Numbered from the stretch's first letter, positions 51,254 through 61,029 are shown. The stretch is 64,000 bases of DNA from Clostridium sp. AM30-24 (GCF_003480435.1 NZ_QUJB01000007.1:1-64000); one strand, 5' to 3'. The notes: generated from the sequence alone by a model not told the origin. A program made the numbers and translations.

Positions 51254-51781
51254 TTAGAACTCCGGCTCAATGAGTCCGTAGGAGTTTCCTTTTCTCTTAT
51301 AAACAACATTGACTTCGTTTGTATCAGCATTGAGGAACATAAAGAAATTGTGTCCTAAAAGTTCCATCTGTACACACGCCTCTTCGGCATCCATCGGTTT
51401 CATCGCAAAGCGTTTTGTCTTTACGATATTGACGGTCTCTTCCGGTTCAGCCTCTTCCTGAAGGAAAGCTTCGTTGAAGGCTAAGGCGTTCTGCTTCTTG
51501 CTGATGATCCTTGTCTTATATTTCTTGACCTGACGCTCGATAATTTCTTCCACGAGATCAACAGATACATACATATCATTGGAATCCTGCTCAGCACGGA
51601 TAATGCTGCCCTTCACAGGAATCGTAACCTCTATTTTCTGACGTCCTTTCTCTACGCTTAATGTTACCTGTACTTCCGTATCAGGAGAAAAATAGCACTC
51701 CAGTTTTCCTAATTTACTTTCCACGGCATCTTTTAAGCCTGGTGTAATGTTGATATTTTTTCCGCTGATTGTGTAACGCAT
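51254..51781 (-). CDS. hpf: Ribosome hibernation promoting factor, long form
   Basis: Long HPF dimerises 70S ribosomes into inactive 100S particles in stationary phase. The 175-residue protein has an N-terminal S30AE domain (1-95: MRYTISGKNINITPGLKDAVE) and the conserved C-terminal dimerisation domain (about 118-175: VKTKRFAMKPMDAEEACVQMELLGHNFFMFLNADT). AAAGGAG precedes the ATG. Divergent from secA across a 940-base non-coding region. Confidence 0.95.
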   Translation of the reverse strand: MRYTISGKNINITPGLKDAVESKLGKLECYFSPDTEVQVTLSVEKGRQKIEVTIPVKGSIIRAEQDSNDMYVSVDLVEEIIERQVKKYKTRIISKKQNALAFNEAFLQEEAEPEETVNIVKTKRFAMKPMDAEEACVQMELLGHNFFMFLNADTNEVNVVYKRKGNSYGLIEPEF

Positions 51782-51811
51782 AAAATCAACTCCTTTGTTT
51801 GGGATGGCTTA

Positions 51812-51840
51812 AGTATAACACAAAATTCTGTAAAAGACAA
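51812..51840 (-). promoter_or_regulatory. Promoter of hpf
   Basis: On the minus strand TTGTCT (51840-51835), 17 bases, then TATACT (51817-51812). Confidence 0.65.
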
Positions 51841-52265
51841 CCAAAATACATGAAAAATGAGAAAATTTAAAAAGGTAAAAAAAGGTGTATAAAAGCTCAA
51901 AAACTATACGAGGCCTTCCGGGTTTGTCAATGGGATAGGGGAAAAAAGTTGTCAGAAATATAAATTTTATAAGATGTTCACAAAAATAAAACAAATATAA
52001 AGAGAAGGTAAAATCCACCTGTGGGGAGGAAAAAACCTGTGGATAATGTGGATAACTTGGTGTATAACTGCGAAATGGCGTGAAATCGGCATTTTTCGAG
52101 GTGGACAACTTTCCACATAATTTTGGTGGATGAGTGTGGATAAAGTGGATAACCGGACAATCGAATGTATGGTTTGTGCAAGTTGTACATTTAAAGGGGA
52201 AAAGCGGCAGTAAGAGGGAAAAATAGACAGGAGTGAGGGAGAAGCCGGGGGAAGGAGTCAGGGAG

Positions 52266-52430
52266 ATGTCGAAGAGGAAAAAATTGAATTGTCGAAAAAT
52301 TGTCAAAACGGTTTTAGAAAAAACAGCAGGGATGCGGCGCAGATGGACGATGCGGCTGCGAGAAGATGCAGCAGGGAGTTTTATCGGGAATTGCGCAGGC
52401 AGAGATAAGGATTTATGTACGAAATGTTAA
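52266..52430 (+). CDS. Possible 54-residue basic protein
   Basis: ATG 52266 has AAGGAG eight bases upstream and opens 54 codons (MSKRKKLNCRKIVKTVLEKT...) ending in TAA at 52428-52430. The product is strongly basic and has three Cys, two in CTKC-like context at the end. It lies between the DnaA-box pairs and the secA promoter. No family is recognised; it may be a chance ORF. Confidence 0.3.
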   Translation: MSKRKKLNCRKIVKTVLEKTAGMRRRWTMRLREDAAGSFIGNCAGRDKDLCTKC

Positions 52431-52445
52431 AATTACATGAAGTCA

Positions 52446-52474
52446 TTGAATAAAAACCCGGAAGGTGTTAAAAT
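52446..52474 (+). promoter_or_regulatory. Promoter of secA
   Basis: TTGAAT (52446-52451), 17 bases, TAAAAT (52469-52474). A 250-base leader follows, containing two DnaA-box-like sites. Confidence 0.55.
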
Positions 52475-52724
52475 ATTAAGGATTGTACGATGCAGACGTA
52501 TGCGGTTATGCGGTAAAATCCCGCAGGACGGAGCAGCGGACATCAAAAACGATTCAGATATAGAAACTTGTATGCAGTGGCCTGATGTGAGATGAACCAT
52601 GCGTCATGTGGATAAAATCCGGCTCCGGCGTTTGAAAGACCGTGTATCCGTGGATAACTCCCGCGAGATGGATAAAAGGGTATCGCTGCATGTGTATATT
52701 TATTTATGTAGGAGAACAAGCAGA

Positions 52725-55301
52725 ATGAATTTTGTTGAAAAAGTATTTGGTACGCACAGTGACCGGGAATTAAAGTACATTTACCCGATCATCGATAAGA
52801 TCGAAAAAATGCGTCCGACGATGCAGGCGATGTCTGATGAAGAATTAAAAGATCAGACAAGAAAATTCAAAGAGCGCCTCGCACAGGGGGAGACTCTGGA
52901 TGATCTTCTGCCGGAGGCATTCGCAACCGTCAGAGAGGCAGCAAAGAGAGTTTTAAAGATGGAGCACTATCCGGTACAGCTCATCGGTGGTATCGTCCTT
53001 CATCAGGGACGTATTGCGGAGATGAAGACAGGTGAAGGTAAAACACTTGTTTCTACTTGTCCGGCATACTTAAATGCCCTTGCCGGAAAAGGCGTCCAGA
53101 TCGTAACAGTCAACGACTATCTGGCAAAACGTGATGCTGAGTGGATGGGACAGGTTCATGAGTTCCTCGGCTTAAAGGTCGGTGTGGTATTAAACTCCAT
53201 GACCTCCGAGGAGAGAAAAGCCGCTTACCAGTGCGACATCACTTATGTTACAAACAACGAGCTCGGCTTCGATTACCTTCGTGACAATATGGCGATCTAT
53301 AAAGAGCAGATGGTGCTTCGTGATCTCGACTACTGTATCATCGATGAGGTCGACTCCGTATTGATCGATGAGGCGAGAACCCCGCTTATCATTTCCGGAC
53401 AGAGCGGAAAATCCACAAAGCTCTATGAGGTTTGTGATGTCCTCGCAAAGCAGTTAGTCCGCGGTGAGGAATCCGGCGAGTTTAACAAGCTCAATGCGAT
53501 CATGGGCGAGGAGATCACGGAGACCGGTGATTTCATCGTAAATGAGAAAGAGAAAGTCGTAAACCTGACAGAGCAGGGTGTTAAGAAGGTCGAGGCATTC
53601 TTCCATATCGACAACCTCGCGGATGCGGAAAATCTGGAGATCCAGCACAATATCATCCTTGCCCTCCGTGCCCACAACCTCATGTTCCGCGATAAGGACT
53701 ATGTGGTCAAGGATGACGAGGTCCTGATCGTCGATGAGTTCACAGGACGTATCATGCCGGGCCGCCGTTACTCCGACGGTCTCCATCAGGCTATCGAGGC
53801 GAAGGAGCATGTAAACGTTAAGAGAGAGTCCAGAACCCTCGCGACGATCACATTCCAGAACTTCTTTAATAAGTACGCGAAAAAAGGCGGCATGACCGGT
53901 ACAGCCCAGACTGAGGAGAAAGAGTTCCGTAATATCTACGGTATGGACGTTATCGTGATCCCGACAAACCGTCCGGTTATCCGTAAGGACTTAAATGACG
54001 CGGTATATAAGACAAAGAAAGAAAAATTCCACGCAGTTGTTGAGGAGATCGTAAAGGCCCACGAGAAAGGACAGCCGGTCCTCGTCGGTACGATCACGAT
54101 CGAGACATCTGAGATGTTAAGCCAGATGTTAAAGAAGCGCGGGGTTCCGCATAAAGTCTTAAACGCGAAGTACCATGAGCTGGAGGCTGAGATCGTAGCC
54201 CAGGCCGGTATTCACGGCGCGGTGACGATTGCGACGAACATGGCAGGTCGTGGTACCGATATCAAGCTTGACGACGAGTCAAAGGCTCTCGGCGGCTTAA
54301 AGATCATTGGTACAGAGCGTCATGAGTCCAGACGTATCGATAATCAGCTCCGCGGACGTGCAGGACGTCAGGGCGATCCGGGTGAGTCCCGCTTCTATAT
54401 CTCCCTTGAGGACGATCTGATGCGCCTCTTCGGTTCCGACAAGTTAATGAGCATGTTCAATGCCCTCGGCGTTCCGGAGAACGAGCAGATCGAGCACAAG
54501 ATGTTATCTTCCGCGATTGAAAAAGCACAGCAGAAGATCGAGACGAACAACTACGGTATCCGTGAGAACCTCTTAAAGTATGATGAGGTCAACAACGAGC
54601 AGCGTGAGGTCGTATATGCTGAGCGCCGTCAGGTACTTGATGGTGAGAACATGCGTGAGCTGATCATGAAGATGCTCAACGATATCGTTGAGGGCGCTGT
54701 GGATATGTCCATCAGTGACGAGCAGACTCCGGAGAACTGGGGCTTCAAGGAATTAAATGATCTTCTTCTTCCAATCATCCCGTTAAAGCCGATCGAGCTG
54801 ACTGACGAGATCAGCAAGATGAGCAAGGACGAATTCAAGCACATGTTAAAAGAACTGGCAACGAAGTTCTACGAATCCAAGGAGGCAGAATTCCCGGATG
54901 CAGAGCAGGTGCGTGAGATCGAGCGTGTCGTTCTCCTGAAGGTGATCGACAACAAGTGGATGTCCCATATCGACGATATGGATCAGCTCCGTGAAGGTAT
55001 CGGTTTACAGGCCTACGGTAATCGTGATCCGCTCGTAGAGTACAAGATGAACGCTTACGAGATGTTCGATGATATGACTGCGGCGATCCGTGAAGATACG
55101 ATCCGTATTCTCTGCCATATCCGTGTAGAGGAGAAGGTGGAGAGAGAGCCGGCTGCTAAGGTTACAGGTACAAACCGTGACGATTCCGCAGCGAGAGCTC
55201 CGCAGAGACGTCAGACACAGAAAATCTACCCGAATGATCCGTGTCCGTGCGGATCCGGCAAGAAATATAAACAGTGCTGCGGAAGAAAACCGTTAGCATA
55301 G
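52725..55301 (+). CDS. secA: Preprotein translocase ATPase SecA
   Basis: SecA drives post-translational protein export through SecYEG. The 858-residue protein starts [17 protein letters not shown], with Walker [10 protein letters not shown] at 99-107, the [15 protein letters not shown] box near 208, the SF2 helicase segment [12 protein letters not shown] near 505 and [22 protein letters not shown] near 547. It ends in a zinc-binding SEC-C motif, [14 protein letters not shown] (Cys840, 842, 851 and Cys/His-type fourth ligand Cys852). AGGAG precedes ATG 52725; the open frame upstream is not used. Confidence 0.97.
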   Translation: MNFVEKVFGTHSDRELKYIYPIIDKIEKMRPTMQAMSDEELKDQTRKFKERLAQGETLDDLLPEAFATVREAAKRVLKMEHYPVQLIGGIVLHQGRIAEMKTGEGKTLVSTCPAYLNALAGKGVQIVTVNDYLAKRDAEWMGQVHEFLGLKVGVVLNSMTSEERKAAYQCDITYVTNNELGFDYLRDNMAIYKEQMVLRDLDYCIIDEVDSVLIDEARTPLIISGQSGKSTKLYEVCDVLAKQLVRGEESGEFNKLNAIMGEEITETGDFIVNEKEKVVNLTEQGVKKVEAFFHIDNLADAENLEIQHNIILALRAHNLMFRDKDYVVKDDEVLIVDEFTGRIMPGRRYSDGLHQAIEAKEHVNVKRESRTLATITFQNFFNKYAKKGGMTGTAQTEEKEFRNIYGMDVIVIPTNRPVIRKDLNDAVYKTKKEKFHAVVEEIVKAHEKGQPVLVGTITIETSEMLSQMLKKRGVPHKVLNAKYHELEAEIVAQAGIHGAVTIATNMAGRGTDIKLDDESKALGGLKIIGTERHESRRIDNQLRGRAGRQGDPGESRFYISLEDDLMRLFGSDKLMSMFNALGVPENEQIEHKMLSSAIEKAQQKIETNNYGIRENLLKYDEVNNEQREVVYAERRQVLDGENMRELIMKMLNDIVEGAVDMSISDEQTPENWGFKELNDLLLPIIPLKPIELTDEISKMSKDEFKHMLKELATKFYESKEAEFPDAEQVREIERVVLLKVIDNKWMSHIDDMDQLREGIGLQAYGNRDPLVEYKMNAYEMFDDMTAAIREDTIRILCHIRVEEKVEREPAAKVTGTNRDDSAARAPQRRQTQKIYPNDPCPCGSGKKYKQCCGRKPLA

Positions 55302-55330
55302 GATCAACACCAATTGATTCATGAAATGAT

Positions 55331-55370
55331 GGTCAGCGCGGAACCTCTGCGCTGACCTTGTTAAATCATT
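55331..55370 (+). terminator. Hairpin between secA and prfB
   Basis: GGTCAGCGC (55331-55339) pairs perfectly with GCGCTGACC (55349-55357) and outer AAATGAT/AATCATT can extend it. The T run is poor, so it may attenuate rather than terminate. Confidence 0.45.
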
Positions 55371-55449
55371 ATAGGAAAGGTAACATTCTGTATGGTCCGC
55401 ACAGTGAATGGGGGCCTTTGGTGAAATGTTATTAGAAAGGACAGATTCT

Positions 55450-56589
55450 ATGGTTGAGTTAGACCAGTTTAAATATACATTATCCACATATGAAACTCCA
55501 CTGAAGGAGGTCGGGGATTCCCTGAATCTGGATGCGAAGATCAGAAGGATCGACGAGTTGGACAAGACCATGGAGGAACCGAGCTTCTGGGAGGACGCGG
55601 AGAAATCCACGAGACTTGTGAGGGAAGCGAAAAACCTGAAAGATACGGTCGCAGAGTACAACAAGCTTCGGAATCAGTATGAGGAGATCGGTCTGATGAT
55701 CGAGATGGGGTACGAGGAAAATGATCCGGAGATCGTTCCGGAGATCCAGGAGATGCTCGACGAGTTCACATCTGAGCTCGATGCACTCCGTCTCCGCACA
55801 CTTCTCACAGGGGAGTACGATAACAACAACGCGATCTTAAGACTGAATGCCGGAGCGGGCGGAACAGAGTCCTGTGACTGGTGCAGCATGTTATACCGTA
55901 TGTACTGCCGTTGGGCAGAGAGAAAAGGATACCAGGTGGAGGTACTCGACTTCCTGGACGGCGAGGAAGCCGGAATTAAGTCCGTTACGATCCAGATCAA
56001 CGGAGAGAATGCGTTCGGTTACTTAAAGTCCGAGAGAGGCGTACACCGCCTTGTAAGGATCTCTCCGTTCAACGCAAACGGAAAGAGACAGACATCCTTC
56101 GTATCCTGCGATGTAATGCCGGATATCGAGGAAGACCTTGATATCGAGATCAACCCGGATGATTTAAGGATTGATACGTATCGTTCCAGTGGTGCCGGCG
56201 GACAGCACATCAACAAGACATCCTCCGCGGTTCGTATCACACATATCCCGACAGGCGTTGTTGTGCAGTGTCAGAATGAGCGTTCCCAGTTCCAGAACAA
56301 GGACAAGGCAATGCAGATGCTGAAAGCGAAACTGTATATGTTAAAGCAGCAGGCAAACGCGGAGAAGCTCTCCGATATCCGCGGCGATGTGAAAGATATC
56401 GGATGGGGAAGCCAGATCCGTTCCTACGTGCTTCAGCCGTATACGATGGTAAAAGACCACCGTACCGGTTTTGAGAGCGGAAACGTAAACGCTGTTCTTG
56501 ACGGCGGACTCGACGGATTTATCAGCGCCTTCTTAAAGTGGGAAAGTCTTGGACGGCCGCAGGTAAAGGGCGGACAGGATGTAGAATAG
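55450..56589 (+). CDS. prfB: Peptide chain release factor 2, no programmed frameshift
   Basis: RF2 releases nascent chains at UGA and UAA. The 379-residue protein is encoded in one unbroken frame from ATG 55450 (AAAGGACAG upstream). The stop-codon-reading tripeptide SPF is in RISPFNANGKRQTSF and the GGQ loop in SSGAGGQHINKTSSAVRITH. Most prfB genes need a +1 shift at an in-frame UGA near codon 25; none occurs here. An AAGGAGG at 55504-55510 still lies where the stimulatory sequence of that site would be. It follows secA, a common pairing. Confidence 0.96.
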   Translation: MVELDQFKYTLSTYETPLKEVGDSLNLDAKIRRIDELDKTMEEPSFWEDAEKSTRLVREAKNLKDTVAEYNKLRNQYEEIGLMIEMGYEENDPEIVPEIQEMLDEFTSELDALRLRTLLTGEYDNNNAILRLNAGAGGTESCDWCSMLYRMYCRWAERKGYQVEVLDFLDGEEAGIKSVTIQINGENAFGYLKSERGVHRLVRISPFNANGKRQTSFVSCDVMPDIEEDLDIEINPDDLRIDTYRSSGAGGQHINKTSSAVRITHIPTGVVVQCQNERSQFQNKDKAMQMLKAKLYMLKQQANAEKLSDIRGDVKDIGWGSQIRSYVLQPYTMVKDHRTGFESGNVNAVLDGGLDGFISAFLKWESLGRPQVKGGQDVE

Positions 56590-56628
56590 AAAGAGACGGG
56601 AATGCCGTGAGGCGGAACTGTTATCATG

Positions 56629-56683
56629 AAAAAAGCGTATCAAAAGATGTGATAATACATCGGTTGATACGCTTTTTCTATAC
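56629..56683 (+). terminator. Terminator after prfB
   Basis: AAAAAGCGTATCAA (56630-56643) pairs with TTGATACGCTTTTT (56664-56677), with an inner GATGT/ACATC stem. Confidence 0.88.
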
Positions 56684-56806
56684 TTCGATACAATAGACGC
56701 CCCGGCAGGAAGATTTCAAGCCGGGGCGGGGAGCAGGTATAGAAATTATAGTCGACAGGAAGAAAGCTTCATGTCTTCAAGGAATGGAGTGGTCAGCGAT
56801 TAGCGA

Positions 56807-57424
56807 TTAGTCCCTGATATAGGTTCTGTCGTTTACAATGATCGTATCATAGTCTACGATCGTCAGATTACGTGAATTGGAGGAATCGCGGTATTTTGTA
56901 TTGCTGACTTTGGAGAAGCTGTATATATGGGTATCTCCGTCGGTATCATAGTAGAATGCCGCAATAGAATCGCCGGCACCGAGCATAAACTCAAAGTAAT
57001 CTTCTCTGTTCTCGTCGTTGATCCGGAAGGTTCCGACCATATCCTCGTTTGTATAAACAGTATTGTCAGATGTGCTGTTATCAGCAGTGGTATTGTCGTT
57101 GGAACCGGATTCATTCTGCATATCTTTCGCAAATTTTAACTGTACGGAATTGCCGATGGTCCAGGCACCTTCTTTGTTCACTGTGTAACCGTCCGGGGTT
57201 GTTGTATCTGCGTACATATATCCGTTTGAATCAAATGCGTAGCATTCGTAGATGCCATCTTTATTCCCATCCAGCCATTTCCACTGGGATACCGGGTAGG
57301 AGCCGTTGTCTTCCTGCCACCACCAGCCTGTGGTGTTCTGTACCCATTGTCCTGCGAACGCAGTCATTCCCATAGAAGCAGCCATTGCTGCGGTAAGCGC
57401 GAGAGTCATAATCTTCTTTTTCAT
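56807..57424 (-). CDS. Secreted cell-wall-binding repeat protein, small
   Basis: A 205-residue exported protein: signal peptide (1-24, MKKKIMTLALTAAMAASMGM then TAFA), a choline-binding-like Trp-rich unit GWWWQEDNGSYPVSQWKWLD with YECYAFDSNGYMYADTTTPD (about 33-75), a Ser/Asn/Thr linker (105-125) and a 70-residue C-terminal domain (DMVGTFRINDENREDYFEF...) of unknown function, possibly a small beta barrel. AGGAGG precedes the ATG. Likely attached non-covalently to the wall. Confidence 0.82.
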   Translation of the reverse strand: MKKKIMTLALTAAMAASMGMTAFAGQWVQNTTGWWWQEDNGSYPVSQWKWLDGNKDGIYECYAFDSNGYMYADTTTPDGYTVNKEGAWTIGNSVQLKFAKDMQNESGSNDNTTADNSTSDNTVYTNEDMVGTFRINDENREDYFEFMLGAGDSIAAFYYDTDGDTHIYSFSKVSNTKYRDSSNSRNLTIVDYDTIIVNDRTYIRD

Positions 57425-57650
57425 AGTGAAACCTCCTGAATTTTTTGGTTGGTTATGTTTTCCTTTTGATAAAATAAGTATATCAGTGAAATGTGATTAA
57501 GCTGTGAATACTTTGTGGTGAAACCTTGAGGAATCTGTGGCGGAGGTGTGTCAAGGAGGAAAAATAAGGTGGTCTTGAAAAATATTGAGGTACTGGAATG
57601 TGGTGGTGGCAGAAGATGGAGAAAGATAAGTTATAGACAAATAAGTAGAA

Positions 57651-57685
57651 AAGGACATCTTCACTGTTCTGGTGAAGATGTCCTT
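57651..57685 (-). terminator. Terminator of the large wall-binding gene
   Basis: A perfect 14-bp stem (57651-57664 with 57672-57685) is followed on the minus strand by CTTTTCTAC. The remaining bases of 57425-57760 contain nothing recognisable. Confidence 0.75.
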
Positions 57686-57760
57686 AACGCAGGTCATAGA
57701 AACTTATTGGGAAATGTTTAAAACATACTGTGAATTTCTACGTTGTATTTGGTTATAAAA

Positions 57761-59182
57761 TTAGTGCCTGATTTCGCATTTTTCAGATAACGGAGCCTCA
57801 CCGTGAATGGATTCGCCGCTGGATCTTGTGCAATAGTAGTATCCATCGGAATCCTTCAGGTTTTTCTTGTTTCTCTGGAGATTGCCATTCTCGTTTACAA
57901 CATACCAAGTGCCTTTGTATTCAACTGCCTGATATTTTGAATCTTCCTCGGCAGTGAGGCGTAAACCATTTACATAGATGTAACCATCAGACATTCCGGT
58001 TTCGCCAACACCTCTTGGTGAACCATTGGACTTAAAGTTAAATGTATAATTGGAGCCATCCAGACTGACGGTTGTAACGCCGGTCTTAGCTGCACCGTTA
58101 TCACTGAAGTAAACTAATTTCTGAGTATTGGAATTCATCTCTTTTACACGGTCAACAGAGTCAATTTCAGAAGAAATAGTGGTGATTTTAGAACCATCGT
58201 ATGTAAGAATTCTTAATCCCGTGAGCATCTCTCCGTCCTCGTTGAATAAGTAAGATTTTCCATCAATAGTCTTTGTAATACCAACTTCGTTATCACCAGT
58301 AGGGATAGTAATTTCACCCTTGGAGTTTGCATAATACCAATGAGAAGTACCGCTTTCATGATCTCCAGGATTTAAATCTTTATCCGGAACGGCTTGGAAC
58401 CATCCAGTGTGGAGTTTTGGCTCTTCTTCATCACCGTAGTATTTCCAAGTCTTTTTATCACTGTTGTGTACCCAAGCGTCCTGTGCAACACCTCTGTCAT
58501 CGAAGGTGTATTTTACATTGCCGATGGTCTTCTCTGTGCTGACAGTCTTCTTACCGTTGGAAGCAAAGTAGAAGTGGTAAGTCGGCTCGTTATCGTCCTC
58601 GTTGTCATCGTCCTTAACGCTGATGTATACCCATGCGTTTGTAACGAGGCTTCCGTCGCCTTCTGCGTCACCGTAGTATGTAGCCGTTGCCCAGTCGGAA
58701 TCATCGGAGATATTCTCACCTGCAGCTGTGATCCAGCCTGTGAGCATTCTTCCGTACATATCAAACGCATATTTCTTTCCGCCGATATCAGCGATCTTTA
58801 CGCTGTCACCGGTCGTGCGGAGCGCGCGTCCATTGTTATCGAAGTAGTACCAGCTTGCGTCGCCGACTTTATCGTCGCCCTGCCAGCTCGGGTTCTCAAG
58901 GAAGCGCCAGCCGTTCTTTAACATCTGGCCGCCGTTTCTTAAGTAGTAGTAGTTTCCGTTGTCCTCAAGAAGAGTGTTGCGGATCATATAGCCGTCCTCG
59001 CCGAGGTAATAGGATTCGCCGTTGTCACTTCTCCATGCGCTTGTCACGTTGTTGCCGTTATTATCAGTATAGACCCATTCACTGTTTACGGACTTCCAGG
59101 CAGCAAAAGAACTGAATGAAGCACCCAGAGCGAGAACTGCGGATGCGGAAAGTACTGCCAAGCAGAAATTTTTCTTTCTCAT
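57761..59182 (-). CDS. Large secreted cell-wall-binding repeat protein
   Basis: A 473-residue exported protein. A signal peptide (1-28, ending FSSFAA) is followed by about ten irregular 20-40-residue repeats rich in Trp, Tyr, Gly, Asn and Asp, such as SYYLGEDGYMIRNTLLEDNG, WYYFDNNGRALR, YAFDMYGRMLTGWIT, SYLFNEDGEMLTGLR and WYVVNENGNLQRNKK. These belong to the cell-wall-binding / glucan-binding repeat family. No catalytic domain is seen, so it is a wall-anchored or matrix protein. AGGAGG precedes the ATG. Confidence 0.85.
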   Translation of the reverse strand: MRKKNFCLAVLSASAVLALGASFSSFAAWKSVNSEWVYTDNNGNNVTSAWRSDNGESYYLGEDGYMIRNTLLEDNGNYYYLRNGGQMLKNGWRFLENPSWQGDDKVGDASWYYFDNNGRALRTTGDSVKIADIGGKKYAFDMYGRMLTGWITAAGENISDDSDWATATYYGDAEGDGSLVTNAWVYISVKDDDNEDDNEPTYHFYFASNGKKTVSTEKTIGNVKYTFDDRGVAQDAWVHNSDKKTWKYYGDEEEPKLHTGWFQAVPDKDLNPGDHESGTSHWYYANSKGEITIPTGDNEVGITKTIDGKSYLFNEDGEMLTGLRILTYDGSKITTISSEIDSVDRVKEMNSNTQKLVYFSDNGAAKTGVTTVSLDGSNYTFNFKSNGSPRGVGETGMSDGYIYVNGLRLTAEEDSKYQAVEYKGTWYVVNENGNLQRNKKNLKDSDGYYYCTRSSGESIHGEAPLSEKCEIRH

Positions 59183-59353
59183 TTAATTTTCCTCCTCATA
59201 GAAATTGTAACAGCAGCCAGATCGTTGTTTTCACGGCTGCTGAAAATTTTCAAATTGTTTACATATTCTATTATACCAGAATTCCGATTTATGACAATGG
59301 TATTTTCCCTTCAACTTGTGGTAAATGTGTGGCAGGGGAATTACAAATTGTTT

Positions 59354-59402
59354 AAGAAAAAAGTACGGATCAAACTTTATGATGAAAGTGATCGATCCGT
59401 AC
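59354..59402 (-). terminator. Terminator of the BCCT gene
   Basis: GTACGGATC (59363-59371) pairs with GATCCGTAC (59394-59402), with an inner ACTTT/AAAGT stem; on the minus strand it is followed by TTTTTTCTT. Confidence 0.85.
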
Positions 59403-59419
59403 GTTTCGTAGTTCCTATT

Positions 59420-60946
59420 TTATGATTTCAGGTAATCCGACGCGTCCTTTAAGAAGCTTGCGATGATCAGCAGGATCACAAACGCTACCGGAAACGCTGC
59501 AATGATGGAGACACTCTGCAGGTTTGCCATGGAACTGTCGGAAAATACAAGTGCCATGGGCAGCAGGATCAACAGGATCGCCCAGAAGGCTTTTACTGCA
59601 TTGTGCGGCTCCTCGTCACCGGTGATCTGGCGGTATGTGTAGGAGGAGGCTACAAGGGCGATAGAGTCAAAGCTGGTAGCATAGAAAGCCACCATGGCAA
59701 CGATTAAAAGCACAAGGACAAACGGTGCAAGCGGCAGTGTCTGGATGATGGCGATGATCGTTGTGTAGAGATCGCTGCCGGCGGCATAGATCGCCATGAC
59801 GTCTAACTTTCCGCTTACCTGAAGCCCGAGACTGTAGTTTCCTAAAATGATAAAGCTTAAGAATGTAGCGCTGACGCTGCAGGCATATCCGCCGAGGATC
59901 GTCTGGCGCACCGTTCTTCCGCGGGAGATGGATCCGATAAAGAACGGAGATGCCACGCACCACACCATCCAGTAGGCCCAGTAGAAGATCGTCCAGTTCT
60001 GCGGGAAGGAAGTGGTCCGCTGCGGGTCTGTGAAGGTTGCGAGGCCGAGGAAATTCTGAGCGAGATTTCCGACAGCCGCAAAGCCTGTCTCCAGAATATA
60101 CCGTGTCTCACCGCCGAGGAACAGCACATATGCGAGCAGGGCAAAGAACAGGTACATGCAGGACTTTGCGAGCAGGGAGATTCCCTTCATGCCGTGGAGC
60201 AGGGCATATGTGTAGAAGACACAGGTGACGCCTAAGATCGCGATCGTTATCCATTTGGAGGATGGAAGGTGGAACAGGGTCGTCAGCACCTGGGACATCA
60301 GTGGAGTCGCCAGTGCAAATGTCGTTGTGGTTCCTGCGAGGAGCGCAAAGAGCGCCAGAAGGTCGATGAGCTTTCCGGGAATCCCATCTACCTTGTTTCC
60401 GAGCAGCGCGCGGCAGGCTTCTGAATATTTCTGCTTATGACAGCCTCTCACATGAAGCATAAAGCCGAAGGAGACGGCGAGTACCAGATAGAATGCCCAC
60501 GGGATCGGACCCCAGTGGAACAGCGGGTAGGTGCTGGACCAGGTCTGCATGGAACCCATCTCGGCGATATGCGGATCGTTCGCGTAGAGGATCCACTCAC
60601 AGAAAGAGTAGAACAGGATATCGGCCGCAAGTCCGGAGGTGAACATCATGCTCGCCCAGATGAAGAGGGGATATTTTGGCTTTTCATCCGGCTTTCCGAG
60701 GCGGATCGTACCGAATCTGGAGAATGCCAGATACAGGGAGAGCAGGAAGACAAAGAGACCGACGGCGAGATAGAACAGGCCGAAGGTATCGCCAAGGATA
60801 AAGCGGATCGTGTCGAGAACGCTCTTTGACGCGTCCGGCATCAGGATAAAGCAGACACAGAGCGCCAGGATCGCAAGAAACGGTACGATCACAGTGACCC
60901 AGTCGATCCGGTCTTTTAATGGTGTTTCGGAATTTTTGGAACTCAT
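59420..60946 (-). CDS. BCCT-family betaine/carnitine/choline transporter
   Basis: A 508-residue carrier with twelve spans. Family features: the amphipathic loop segment WTIFYWAYWMVWCVASPFFIGSISRGRTVRQ near 312-342 and MFTSGLAADILFYSFCEW near 101-118. The BetP sodium-binding region GMGIGL is GLAADI here, closer to the Na+-independent CaiT-like antiporters. It may exchange carnitine, betaine or a related quaternary amine. AGGAGG precedes the ATG. Monocistronic with its own promoter-operator. Confidence 0.85.
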   Translation of the reverse strand: MSSKNSETPLKDRIDWVTVIVPFLAILALCVCFILMPDASKSVLDTIRFILGDTFGLFYLAVGLFVFLLSLYLAFSRFGTIRLGKPDEKPKYPLFIWASMMFTSGLAADILFYSFCEWILYANDPHIAEMGSMQTWSSTYPLFHWGPIPWAFYLVLAVSFGFMLHVRGCHKQKYSEACRALLGNKVDGIPGKLIDLLALFALLAGTTTTFALATPLMSQVLTTLFHLPSSKWITIAILGVTCVFYTYALLHGMKGISLLAKSCMYLFFALLAYVLFLGGETRYILETGFAAVGNLAQNFLGLATFTDPQRTTSFPQNWTIFYWAYWMVWCVASPFFIGSISRGRTVRQTILGGYACSVSATFLSFIILGNYSLGLQVSGKLDVMAIYAAGSDLYTTIIAIIQTLPLAPFVLVLLIVAMVAFYATSFDSIALVASSYTYRQITGDEEPHNAVKAFWAILLILLPMALVFSDSSMANLQSVSIIAAFPVAFVILLIIASFLKDASDYLKS

Positions 60947-60963
60947 AATTTGAAACCTCCTAC

Positions 60964-61029
60964 AATGTTCAAAAATTAAGTATTTATCAAGATATTGAAC
61001 ATTATAGCACTGCAGGAGGGAGAATGCAA
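60964..61029 (-). promoter_or_regulatory. BCCT promoter with overlapping 9-bp inverted repeat
   Basis: On the minus strand TTGCAT (61029-61024), 17 bases, TATAAT (61006-61001). A perfect inverted repeat AATGTTCAA/TTGAACATT (60964-60972 and 60995-61003, 22-base spacer) overlaps the -10 box and the first transcribed bases, so a repressor bound to both arms would block transcription. Confidence 0.7.

Larger units (their letters stand above)
52038..52657 (+). promoter_or_regulatory. DnaA-box cluster upstream of secA
   Basis: Exact TGTGGATAA nonamers lie at 52038-52046, 52047-52055, 52135-52143 and 52607-52615, with one-mismatch copies at 52144-52152 and 52649-52657. All point the same way, and two pairs sit head to tail. 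The consensus DnaA box is TTATCCACA (reverse complement). A strongly AT-rich stretch (51811-52015) lies beside the cluster. Such groups act as DnaA titration or regulatory sites, or as origins. The gene order here (hpf, secA) is not that of a chromosome origin. Confidence 0.7.

Noticed and set aside
51809..52306. A 165-residue minus-strand open frame in the hpf-secA gap
   Set aside because: It is Phe/Tyr/Pro-rich translation of AT-rich DNA and crosses the hpf promoter and DnaA boxes; no ribosome site.
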